DNA of 64,000 nt from Cellulomonas sp. Root930 (GTDB taxonomy: Bacteria > Actinomycetota > Actinomycetes > Actinomycetales > Cellulomonadaceae): the NCBI GenBank assembly GCA_001429255.1, contig LMJI01000001.1:1591256-1655255 (forward strand), read 5' to 3'. The notes under the pieces are model-generated. The model saw nothing but the letters and a program-made list of their open reading frames with translations. It did no database searches and was not told the DNA's origin. Position numbers and translations under genes: made by a program. Shown one piece after another: positions 1 through 7,713 of the stretch (positions within the stretch are counted from its first letter, which is position 1; each line of letters opens with the position of its first letter).

Positions 1-468
1 GAGTTCCTCAACCGCGTCGACGACGTGGTCGTGTTCCCGCAGCTGTCCCAGCCGGAGATCTTCGCGATCGTCGACCTCATGGTCGCCAAGCTGGCCACGC
101 GCCTGCGGGCCAAGGACATGGACATCGAGATCACGCCTGCGGCCAAGAAGCTGCTGTCGGAGAAGGGCTACGACCCGGTCCTGGGTGCTCGGCCGCTGCG
201 CCGGGCCATCCAGCGGGACATCGAGGACGCACTGTCCGAGAAGATCCTGTTCGGCGAGCTCAAGGCCGGCCAGCTGGTGATCGTGGACGCCGAGGGCGAG
301 GGTCTGCTCGGGGAGTTCACGTTCCGTGGCGTCCCGCGCGGGGCGCACCCGGCGGAGCCGGTCGCGGTCGGCGCCTCCTACGGCACGCCGGGCTCGGGCA
401 CCGACCTGCCCGCGGCGGGTCCGGTGGTCACCGACAGCGGCACGGGCACCCTGCCCCAGGTGGGCTGA
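1..468 (+). CDS. clpC: ATP-dependent Clp protease ATP-binding subunit ClpC, C-terminal end (5' partial)
   Basis: The reading frame is open from base 1, so only the last 155 codons are in the window. The visible part is the end of the second AAA+ module and its small C-terminal subdomain, with EFLNRVDDVVVF at residues 1-12 and the sensor-2 region GYDPVLGARPLRRAIQ near residues 56-71. The GAR arginine there contacts bound nucleotide in this family. ClpC unfolds proteins and feeds them to ClpP. The last 50 or so residues form a Gly/Pro/Thr-rich tail of low complexity, common in actinobacterial ClpC. The gene ends just before a strong hairpin terminator and is not functionally linked to the sugar genes downstream. 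ClpB is less likely because the wording of the D2 region matches ClpC. Confidence 0.93.
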   Translation, partial: EFLNRVDDVVVFPQLSQPEIFAIVDLMVAKLATRLRAKDMDIEITPAAKKLLSEKGYDPVLGARPLRRAIQRDIEDALSEKILFGELKAGQLVIVDAEGEGLLGEFTFRGVPRGAHPAEPVAVGASYGTPGSGTDLPAAGPVVTDSGTGTLPQVG

Positions 469-488
469 CCCCGCACCGCACGCACGAC

Positions 489-521
489 GAACGCCCCGGT
501 CCCTCGCGGACCGGGGCGTTC
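489..521 (+). terminator. Rho-independent-type terminator hairpin after clpC
   Basis: A perfect 14-bp inverted repeat pairs 489-502 with 508-521 around a 5-nt loop, 21 bases after the clpC stop. It has no long T-run, which is usual for GC-rich actinobacteria. Confidence 0.85.
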
Positions 522-550
522 GGCGTTCCCGGGCCGCTCGTCGCAGCGCC

Positions 551-617
551 GACTTCGTGACTTCCGGTCGAGTTCGTGAGCTACGGCTCACGAAATCGAC
601 GGGAACTCACGAACTGG
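551..617. repeat. Palindromic dispersed repeat, family 1, copy 1
   Basis: An imperfect palindrome built from TTCGTGAGTTCCGGTCGAG-type half-sites. The inner arms TTCGTGAG (573-580) and CTCACGAA (587-594) pair perfectly around ctacgg. The same half-site and its complement recur at 48224-48289, also between genes. It looks like a REP-type element; its function is unknown. Confidence 0.6.
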
Positions 618-672
618 CGGCGGGATGGGCGCGCAGAGCGCAGCTGTCGGCGGCTGGTGACAGGGTGGGGTC

Positions 673-2133
673 ATGCCTGGACACCGCCGTCTGCCCCGAT
701 CCGCACCCGAGGAGCAGGGGGTGGACCCGCGGGCGCTCGCCCGACTGGTCGACGCGCTCGCCGGGTGGCCCGAGCTCCACTCGCTCATGGTGCTGCGGCA
801 CGGGTCGGTGGTCGCGGAGGGCTGGGCGTCTCCGTACGCGTCCGACCGGCTGCACGAGCTGTACTCGCTGAGCAAGAGCTTCACGTCGACCGCGGTCGGG
901 TTCGCCGTGGCCGAGGGGCTGCTCACGGTCGACGACCTGGTGCTGGACCACGTGGGCGACAAGGCACCGGCGGCGCCGGACGCGAACCTGCAGCGGATGC
1001 GGGTGCGGGACCTGCTCACCATGACGACCGGGCACGTCGAGGACCCCACCGGTGCGGTCTTCGACTCGGGCGCGCAGGACTGGGTCGCGGCGTTCCTGGA
1101 GCGGCCGGTGGAGCACGAGCCGGGCACGCACTTCGTCTACAACACCGCGGGCACGTTCATGCTCTCGGCGATCGTGCAGCGGCTCACCGGCCAGCGGCTG
1201 CTCGACTACCTCGGCCCACGGCTGCTCCAGCCGCTCGGGATCGAGGGAGCGATCTGGCAGCAGTCGCCGGAGGGGATCGACGTCGGTGGCTCCGGCCTGT
1301 CCGCGACCACGGAGGACGTGGCGGTGTTCGGTCAGCTCTACCTGCAGGGCGGGGTCTGGCAGGGGAAGCAGGTGGTGCCGGCGGACTGGGTGGCCGAGGC
1401 GACGCGCGCGCAGGTGCCCAACGACGGAGGGCCCGATCCCGACTGGACGCAGGGGTACGGCTACCAGTTCTGGCGCGGACGCCACGACAGCTACCGCGGC
1501 GACGGTGCGTTCGGGCAGTTCTGCGTGGTGCTGCCGGAGCAGGACGTCGTCGTGGTGACCACGTCGGGCGTCGCGGACATGCACCACCAGCTCGAGCTGG
1601 TCTGGGAGCACCTGCTTCCCGGACTGTCGGACGGACCTCTGCCCGCCGACGACGAGGGACGCGCGCAGCTGGCCGACCGGCTCGCGGGCCTGCGCCTCGA
1701 CCCGCCGGCCGGATCGCCCACGTCCCGCACGGCCGAGCGGCTGAGCGGGAGGACGATCACCTTCGAGCCGAACACGCTCGGGATCCGCAACGCGGTGCTG
1801 GAGGTGGGCGTCGAGCACGACCGGCTCACCGTCGACCACGGCGAGGAGACGGTGATCGTCACGGTCGGGCACGCGGAACCGGCGCTGACCCGCACCACCC
1901 TCCGGCGCCGGGATCCCGAGGACGTGCTGGTCAGCGGCACGTGGACGTCGGGTGACACCTACGTGGTGACCGTGCGGTTCGTCGAGGCGCCGTTCGTCGC
2001 GACCGCCACCCTGACCGTCACGGGTGATGACGTCGTGGTGGAGAGCGGGATGAACGCGTCCTTCGGTCCGACGACGGCCCCGCCGCTGGTGGGCAGCCTG
2101 GTGCAGGCGGTCGACGAGGTGTGGGTCGGCTGA
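673..2133 (+). CDS. Serine hydrolase of the beta-lactamase class C / penicillin-binding family
   Basis: This 486-residue protein belongs to the class C beta-lactamase-like esterase/peptidase family (MEROPS S12 type). The nucleophile motif SxxK is S65-L-S-K68 in YSLSKSF. The second catalytic motif is the YN pair near residues 156-157 (VYNTAG), and the GDGAFGQ stretch near residue 276 takes the place of the KTG box. Residues from about 320 form a C-terminal beta-rich extension of the kind often attached to these hydrolases. There is no signal peptide, so it probably acts in the cytoplasm on an ester or amide. A purine-rich stretch precedes the ATG. Its substrate cannot be told from the sequence, and it converges with the next gene, leaving only 4 bases between the stops. 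Confidence 0.85.
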   Translation: MPGHRRLPRSAPEEQGVDPRALARLVDALAGWPELHSLMVLRHGSVVAEGWASPYASDRLHELYSLSKSFTSTAVGFAVAEGLLTVDDLVLDHVGDKAPAAPDANLQRMRVRDLLTMTTGHVEDPTGAVFDSGAQDWVAAFLERPVEHEPGTHFVYNTAGTFMLSAIVQRLTGQRLLDYLGPRLLQPLGIEGAIWQQSPEGIDVGGSGLSATTEDVAVFGQLYLQGGVWQGKQVVPADWVAEATRAQVPNDGGPDPDWTQGYGYQFWRGRHDSYRGDGAFGQFCVVLPEQDVVVVTTSGVADMHHQLELVWEHLLPGLSDGPLPADDEGRAQLADRLAGLRLDPPAGSPTSRTAERLSGRTITFEPNTLGIRNAVLEVGVEHDRLTVDHGEETVIVTVGHAEPALTRTTLRRRDPEDVLVSGTWTSGDTYVVTVRFVEAPFVATATLTVTGDDVVVESGMNASFGPTTAPPLVGSLVQAVDEVWVG

Positions 2134-2137
2134 GTCG

Positions 2138-3346
2138 TCAGCTGAGCTCGAGGACCGTCCACCAGTCGTTGACGTCGCGCTCCGGATAGCCGGTGACCTC
2201 CTGCTGGCCGGCGGTCAGCCGGGGGTCCGAGGCGCGGTGGGAGTGCAGCGCGGCGCCGGAGGCGACGTGCACGAGGCGGACGCGGGCGCCGGCGGTCCAG
2301 GGGCGGTCGTCGACGATCTCGACGCGCCAGTCCGCGGACGAGTCGGGGGTGTCGACGGCGCTGACCTGCTGCTGGCGCGTCAAAGGAGAGGGGATGCCGG
2401 ACTCGCTGCGGAGCCAGCGGCCGGTCGACACGTGCCGCAGCCGGAGCACCGACCCGTCGTGCAGCGCGGTGCCGGCGGGCGTCCCGGCGGTCCCGACGAG
2501 CAGCCACCGGTCGTTGTCGTCGGAACCTGAGAAGCACGTGACCTGCTGCCGGCCGTCGCTGTCGCGGTGCGTGTACGGGAGGTCGTGGGAGTGCAGGGTG
2601 AGGCCGGTCCACACGTGCGACAGCTTCACGGTGTCGCCGGTGGAGACCTGGTCCTTCACGCCGGGCGGGCGCTTGGTGAGCACCTGAGGTCGTCGGGGCG
2701 TGTAGTCCTGCAGGAAGAAGCCGCGCCAGGTGTGGCCGTTGGACGCGGTCCAGTCGGGCTGGTCGCGGTCGGACGTGAGCGTCACGGCCTTGCCCACCGA
2801 GTTGTTGTCGTAGACCTGCACGGTGGTCCGGCCCGTGGCGCGGTCCTGCTCGTACCCGTACGCGATCACCTGGTGGTTGTCGCCGATCGACGCGAGGCTG
2901 CGCGCGACGACGAGCCCGAGGACGACCGGCCGGCCGGCGTCGATGGACTTCATGAGGCGGGGGAGCTCCTCCTCCTTGGTCCAGCGGGTGACGCCCTTGA
3001 ACACCCAGGTCTCGTCGTCGGAGTGCATGGACCAGGTGACGAACTTGGCGGCGGACCCGGTGAAGAACGAGTCCCGCAGGCGCTGGGTGAACAGCTGCGC
3101 GAGCCAGTGGGAGTCCGGCGGGACGCGGCTCGGCGCCCACAGGTCGGCGCGCCAGGCGGGCACCGGCTGCCCGGCGAGGAAGTAGTCGAGCGACGCGTAG
3201 GCCATCCCGCCGCACCGGCCCGACGTCGTGATCTTGGCGCCGTTGGGCAGCGTGAGCACCTCGTTGACGAACGCGTTCGGGAACGCGAAGCCGTGGGTGG
3301 CGGGGTCGAACGCGACCGCCCCTCGAAGGAGGACCTGCTCCGGCAT
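2138..3346 (-). CDS. Papain-like (C39-like) cysteine peptidase domain joined to a MIR domain
   Basis: A 402-residue protein starting at an ATG preceded by GAGAGG at good spacing; the open frame runs further upstream, but that part is antisense to the next gene. The N-terminal half has the order of a papain-fold enzyme: GRCGGMAY with Cys45, then DNHQVIAYGY with His158, then VYDNN with Asp180. Residues from about 232 to the end repeat a beta-trefoil pattern with LHSHDLPYTH, DRWLLVG and WLRSE-type strings, typical of MIR domains, best known from protein O-mannosyltransferases and SDF2. No signal peptide is visible. Activity is not established: the C/H/D order fits a peptidase or transglutaminase-like enzyme, and the MIR part suggests glycan or protein binding. 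Confidence 0.7.
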   Translation of the reverse strand: MPEQVLLRGAVAFDPATHGFAFPNAFVNEVLTLPNGAKITTSGRCGGMAYASLDYFLAGQPVPAWRADLWAPSRVPPDSHWLAQLFTQRLRDSFFTGSAAKFVTWSMHSDDETWVFKGVTRWTKEEELPRLMKSIDAGRPVVLGLVVARSLASIGDNHQVIAYGYEQDRATGRTTVQVYDNNSVGKAVTLTSDRDQPDWTASNGHTWRGFFLQDYTPRRPQVLTKRPPGVKDQVSTGDTVKLSHVWTGLTLHSHDLPYTHRDSDGRQQVTCFSGSDDNDRWLLVGTAGTPAGTALHDGSVLRLRHVSTGRWLRSESGIPSPLTRQQQVSAVDTPDSSADWRVEIVDDRPWTAGARVRLVHVASGAALHSHRASDPRLTAGQQEVTGYPERDVNDWWTVLELS

Positions 3347-3446
3347 CGACACACCCTCTCGTCCCGTGAGCCGCGCCTCGACCTGCGGCACCCCCGTGCA
3401 TGTCGAGGGTGCCACGAAGGAGTCCGCGGGGCGGGGTGAGATACGA

Positions 3447-3482
3447 CGACGGCCCCGGCTCGCAGGGGAGCCGGGGCCGTCG
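3447..3482 (-). terminator. Terminator hairpin after the beta-helix discoidin gene
   Basis: A perfect 14-bp stem pairs 3447-3460 with 3469-3482 around an 8-nt loop. It lies 10 bases past the stop of the minus-strand gene ending at 3493. Confidence 0.8.
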
Positions 3483-3492
3483 CGGTGGTCGG

Positions 3493-6096
3493 TCAGCCGC
3501 CGTAGCTGACCAGGTACGCCGGGATCGTGGCCGTGCCCTGCGCCACGCCGCCGGTGTCGTTGATGACGTGCGCGATCACGCCGTTGCCGCCGAGCGAGAC
3601 GGTGAGGATGTTGTGGAACCGCACCCCCGGCTTGACCGGCGACTGGAACCCGCTGTCGACGACGATGCTCGGGTCGACGTTGAAGAAGCTGTACACGCCG
3701 CCGCCCCACAGCTCGTGGGTGGTCACGGCGTCGGCCACCCGGTAGCCCGCGTAGCCGCGGCGGGTGCCGTTCTGCCACGCCGCCTGGTTGGGCACGTCGT
3801 ACGGCAGCTCGTTCTGGTAGAAGATCGTCCGCCCGCGGTCACCGTTCCAGAGGGTGTTCTCCTTCTGGTAGTGCTCCACGAACAGGCCCAGCCCGAGCAC
3901 GTCGTTGCCGTTGACGACCAGGCCGTACGCGGACGGGTTCTCGTTCCAGCCCACCCCGGCCCCGTGGTCGCCACGCCAGGACCAGATGTGGTCGATGAGC
4001 GTGTCGTCGGAGTTGACGACGATGGCCGAGGTCACCTTGCCGGGGATCCGGCCACCGACGCGGACGAACACGTCGTGCAGCGAGACCGGGTTGGCGGCGC
4101 GGTCGGTGTGGTTGCCGGCCGATCCGACCTCGAGCATCGCGGGGGAGTTGGTGACGCCCGCGTCGAACAGGACTCCGGCGATCCGGACGCCGTTGACGTC
4201 GCCGACCTTCATGGCCGTCTGGCCGGCCGTCGGGACGATCGTCGCGTAGCCGAGGCCGAGCACCACGGTGTCCGCACGGGTGACGTCGATCGTCTTGTCG
4301 AGCGTGTAGATCCCGGGGGTGAGCAGCAGGTGCAGGCCCTGGGCCAGCGCGGCGTTGATGCGGTCCGCGGTGTCACCGGGCTTGGCGACGTAGAACTGGT
4401 TCAGCGGGATCGACGTGCCCGGCGTGTTCGGCCACGAGACGCCACGGGCGTTGGTGCGGGCCGACGGCACGAACACCGCGTAGCTGGAGCCGTCGAGGTA
4501 CAGGTACGGCTTCTCCCGGCTGATGGGCGTGGTGTCGAGCACCGTGTGCGACGGGTTCGGGAAGCTCGGCGCCGGTGAGCCGGTCACGCCCGAGAACACC
4601 ATGTTCCAGACCGAGCCCTCCCAGCGGCCGAGTGCCGAGTCGCGGGTGTACCACTGCTGCTGCGACGCCGACTTCATCGCGCCGTCCACCTTGGAGTCGG
4701 CCGTGAAGCCGCCCGAGGCCCAGCCGTACGACGACGGGAAGACCGCGAGGTCCCCTGCGACGTGGATGCGCCGCATGGGCGCGGCCTGCGAGACCGCCCA
4801 GCGGTTCTCCCCGGTGAACGGCGTGATCTTGAGGTTCTCCATCGAGCGCCAGAAGTTCTGCGTCGCGTTGCCGCCGAACCACTGCGCGTCGGCCCACACG
4901 CCGCCGGTGATGTTCACGTCGTCGGGGTTGCGACCGAGGCCGTTGATCGACGTGTTGAACCCGATGTGCGCCTGCACGTCGTAGGTGCCGGGGGCGAAGA
5001 GGAACTGGTCGCGGCGGGTGCCGAACTGCGCCTCCTCCTGGGCCGTGAACGTCTCGTCGAGCTTCGCCTGGATAGCGGCCTGCCCGGTGGTCGGCGTGAA
5101 CACGTGGACGTTCGGGCCGAGGTCGCCGCCGCCGGGGATCGGGTCGGTCACGGGCGGGGTGCCTCCTGCGTTGATCTGGACCTCCCAGAGCGAGTAGCCG
5201 TAGCCCGTGCCGCGGGCTGTCAGGTCGAGCCGGACGTAGCGCGCGGTCGCTGCGACGTCGATGGTCTGCACGCCGCCGGTGCCGTTGGTGACCGTAGCCG
5301 CGGTCGCCCAGGCGGTGCCGGTGGTGGACGTCTGGACGCGGAACGCCTTGCCGTACGCGCCCTCCCACCGCAGCGTGACCTTGCAGACGCTCTGCGACGA
5401 GCCCAGGTCGACCTGCCACCACTGCGCGTCCGCGAACGTGCTGGACCAGCGCGTGCCGAGGTTGCCGTCGACCGCCGCGCTCGCGGGCGTGCCGCCGTTC
5501 TCGGTGGTCGACGCGGTGGCCGTCTTGCCCTGAGCGACGTTCGGCGTGCCGCAGGTGCCCGCCGTCGGGGTGGGCGTGGGTGTCGGTGTGACCCCGCCGA
5601 CCTCGCCGAAGACCTGGAACTCCCAGAGCGAGTAGCCGTAGCCGGTGCCGCGGGCCGTGAGGTTGAGCCGCACGTACCGGGCGGTGCCGGCGACATTCAC
5701 GTTCTGCGTGCCGCCGGTGCCGTTGGTGACCGTGGCCGCGGTGGACCAGGACGAGCCGTCGATGGACGTCTGGACGGTGAACGCCTTGCCGTACGCGGCC
5801 TCCCACACGAGCGTCACGTGGTCGAGGGTCGCGGTCTGGCCGAGGTCGACCTGGAAGGTCTGCGGGTCCGCCGGCAGGCTCGCCCAGCGGGTGGCGGCGT
5901 TGCCGTCGACCGCGTTCCGGGCGGGGGTGTAGTCGGCGTTCTCCGTGGAGGACGCCGTGGCGGTCTTGCCTTGGGACAGGTTCACGGGCGCCGCGTTCGC
6001 GGCGGTGGCAGCGGTGATCGCTCCGACGGCGACGACGCCTGCCGCGAGCACTGCCGCAACCCAGGCTCGCGCCCGGGAGTGGACATGGGTGTGCAT
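3493..6096 (-). CDS. Secreted protein with two F5/8 type C (discoidin) domains and a beta-helix-like C-terminal domain
   Basis: An 867-residue secreted protein. The ATG is chosen because AAGGA lies 6-7 bases before it and a signal peptide follows (cleavage near residue 35, ANA-AP). Discoidin domain 1 covers about residues 40-165 and domain 2 about 187-315, joined by a TPTPTPTPT linker. The rest (about 330-867) is rich in short Asn/Gly/Val repeats such as NTSINGLGRNPDDVNITGG and VRIAGVLFDAG, as in right-handed parallel beta-helix carbohydrate enzymes. I recall relatives of this domain being labelled adenylyl cyclase or coagulation-factor-like, which I judge a misnomer. It may act on a polysaccharide, but I cannot assign a CAZy family. 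It is the last of three related minus-strand genes. Confidence 0.75.
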   Translation of the reverse strand: MHTHVHSRARAWVAAVLAAGVVAVGAITAATAANAAPVNLSQGKTATASSTENADYTPARNAVDGNAATRWASLPADPQTFQVDLGQTATLDHVTLVWEAAYGKAFTVQTSIDGSSWSTAATVTNGTGGTQNVNVAGTARYVRLNLTARGTGYGYSLWEFQVFGEVGGVTPTPTPTPTAGTCGTPNVAQGKTATASTTENGGTPASAAVDGNLGTRWSSTFADAQWWQVDLGSSQSVCKVTLRWEGAYGKAFRVQTSTTGTAWATAATVTNGTGGVQTIDVAATARYVRLDLTARGTGYGYSLWEVQINAGGTPPVTDPIPGGGDLGPNVHVFTPTTGQAAIQAKLDETFTAQEEAQFGTRRDQFLFAPGTYDVQAHIGFNTSINGLGRNPDDVNITGGVWADAQWFGGNATQNFWRSMENLKITPFTGENRWAVSQAAPMRRIHVAGDLAVFPSSYGWASGGFTADSKVDGAMKSASQQQWYTRDSALGRWEGSVWNMVFSGVTGSPAPSFPNPSHTVLDTTPISREKPYLYLDGSSYAVFVPSARTNARGVSWPNTPGTSIPLNQFYVAKPGDTADRINAALAQGLHLLLTPGIYTLDKTIDVTRADTVVLGLGYATIVPTAGQTAMKVGDVNGVRIAGVLFDAGVTNSPAMLEVGSAGNHTDRAANPVSLHDVFVRVGGRIPGKVTSAIVVNSDDTLIDHIWSWRGDHGAGVGWNENPSAYGLVVNGNDVLGLGLFVEHYQKENTLWNGDRGRTIFYQNELPYDVPNQAAWQNGTRRGYAGYRVADAVTTHELWGGGVYSFFNVDPSIVVDSGFQSPVKPGVRFHNILTVSLGGNGVIAHVINDTGGVAQGTATIPAYLVSYGG

Positions 6097-6119
6097 GGGG
6101 TTCCTTCGGGAGAGGTGGG

Positions 6120-6151
6120 GCGCGTCCCGGCCCTCGCGGACCGGGACGCGC
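6120..6151 (-). terminator. Hairpin between the DUF1996 gene and the beta-helix gene
   Basis: An 11-bp stem pairs 6120-6130 with 6141-6151, inside the 62-base gap between the two discoidin genes. It may terminate transcription or act as an intercistronic attenuator. Confidence 0.6.
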
Positions 6152-6158
6152 GGGGGGC

Positions 6159-7547
6159 CTACGGGATGAGGTTGTAGTTCGCGTCCAGGACCGCTCCGGC
6201 CCACGGCTTGTACAGGTCATAGCCGCGCGGGTTGCACTGCAGACCGCCGTTGATGCAGTGCTCGGTCAGCGCCTGGAGCACGGCCGGGTCCCACGCGTTG
6301 AAGAAGTCGTAGTGGAACGAGAACCCACGACCGCTGGAGAACCGGACGTCCGACATGTTCCCGTCGGCCGGCCAGGACAGCTTGAACTCGATCATCGGCA
6401 CCGCGACCGGGTGCGTCGCCGTGCACTCACCGTTGACCGGGTACGCCATGTGGCTCTTGTGGTTGGCCGAGTCGAGGTTGATGCCGTCCCAGCAGCTCGG
6501 TGCCTGGTAGCGGACGTTGAGCTGCGAGCCGACCGGGCAGCTCGCGGGGATGTCCCAGTTGAACGAGCTGTTGCCGCACTCGAAGCCCTCGACCGCGCCG
6601 GGAGCGGTCCGGAACTCGTCCTTCGTGGCCGTCATGCTGCCGACGAGGAACCGCAGACCCTGCGGGAACGGGACGACCTTCTTGTAGTCGATGATCCCGG
6701 TCTTGTAGTAGATGGTCTGCTCGTTGCTGGCGACGACCTTGTTCTCACCGCGCATGAGCGTCGGGAACCAGTACGCCGACTCGTCCTGCGGGACCGTGCA
6801 GCTCGTGCTGTTCGCAGCCAGCAGCGACGCCGTCGTGGTGTTCGCGTTGGTCGAGCGGTTGCCCATGAAGGTGTGGCTGTGCGACGCGCCCGCCTGGCCG
6901 GGGTAGACGATCGGGTCGTCGTTCAGCGTGTGCGTCGGGGTGCAGTTGGCCTGGAACTCGTGGTGCGTCACGGTCGTGTCGGCGCCCGGCGGAGCCGGCG
7001 GCAGCGGCTTCGGGGTGTGCGGAGGCGTGCTCGCACCACCCGTGCCGTACACGGCGAGGTCCCACAGCGAGTAGCCGTAGCCCGTGCCGCGCGCGGTGAG
7101 GTTGAGCCGCAGGTAGCGGCCCGTGCCCGACGCGGCGACCGTCTGGTTGCCGCCGGTGCCGTTGGTGACGGTCGCGACGGTGGTCCAGGTGGTGCCGTTC
7201 GGGGAGAGCTGCACCTGGAACGCCTTGCCGTAGGCCGCCTCCCAGCGCAGCTCGACGCGGTCGACGGTGGCGTTGGCGCCGAGGTCGACCTGGATCCACT
7301 GTGCGTCGGAGAACTGGCTGGCCCAGCGGGTGTTGCCGTTGCCGTCGACGGCCTTGGACGCGGTGAAGTCCGGGCCCTCTGCCGACGAGGACGTGGCGAG
7401 CTTGCCCTGCGAGATGTTGACGGGCGCGGCGCTCGCGGTGGTGGCGATCGCGACGCCGAGACCGGTCGCGACGAGCACCGCGGACAGCGTCCCTGCCAGC
7501 CAGGCCCGGGCTTTCCGTGACCGTGGTGCATGGAGATGGGTAGGCAT
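6159..7547 (-). CDS. Secreted F5/8 type C (discoidin) domain plus DUF1996 protein
   Basis: A 462-residue secreted protein with AAGGAG 5 bases before the ATG. The signal peptide spans residues 1 to about 40 (cleavage near ASA-AP). One discoidin domain covers about residues 42-168, then a Pro-rich linker, then a DUF1996 domain to the end. DUF1996 is recognised from HHEFQANCTPTHTLNDDP, the GASHSHTFMGN motif and six or more cysteines. DUF1996 is common in secreted fungal proteins and in some actinomycetes, and its biochemical role is not known. The discoidin domain is nearly the same as those in both neighbours, which suggests a shared surface or glycan target. It is the middle gene of a three-gene minus-strand set. 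Confidence 0.85.
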   Translation of the reverse strand: MPTHLHAPRSRKARAWLAGTLSAVLVATGLGVAIATTASAAPVNISQGKLATSSSAEGPDFTASKAVDGNGNTRWASQFSDAQWIQVDLGANATVDRVELRWEAAYGKAFQVQLSPNGTTWTTVATVTNGTGGNQTVAASGTGRYLRLNLTARGTGYGYSLWDLAVYGTGGASTPPHTPKPLPPAPPGADTTVTHHEFQANCTPTHTLNDDPIVYPGQAGASHSHTFMGNRSTNANTTTASLLAANSTSCTVPQDESAYWFPTLMRGENKVVASNEQTIYYKTGIIDYKKVVPFPQGLRFLVGSMTATKDEFRTAPGAVEGFECGNSSFNWDIPASCPVGSQLNVRYQAPSCWDGINLDSANHKSHMAYPVNGECTATHPVAVPMIEFKLSWPADGNMSDVRFSSGRGFSFHYDFFNAWDPAVLQALTEHCINGGLQCNPRGYDLYKPWAGAVLDANYNLIP

Positions 7548-7648
7548 GAGGTCTCCTTCGGACGAGGTGCGGAAGGGACCCGAAGGTGGTGCGACGATGC
7601 ACACGACCCTCAGGCGGTTCGGCTCTGTGAGGGGTTGGCCGAGGGTGG

Positions 7649-7682
7649 GTGCCCGGGGCGGGTGGCCGCCCGCCCCGGGCAC
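7649..7682 (-). terminator. Terminator hairpin after the GH-A discoidin gene
   Basis: A perfect 14-bp stem pairs 7649-7662 with 7669-7682 around a 6-nt loop, 32 bases past the stop at 7714. It suggests the gene above and the DUF1996 gene are not simply co-transcribed. Confidence 0.8.
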
Positions 7683-7713
7683 GTCTCAAAGAGCTGCGGA
7701 AGCGTCGATGCTG

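Noticed and set aside
3493..4600. Adenylyl cyclase, as relatives of this C-terminal domain are, as I recall, sometimes labelled
   Set aside because: The protein is secreted, has discoidin domains and beta-helix-like repeats, and shows no cyclase catalytic motif.
5160..7160. Repeated DNA between the discoidin genes as an insertion sequence or mobile element
   Set aside because: The repeated segments are in-frame discoidin-domain coding sequence, with no terminal repeats or transposase.
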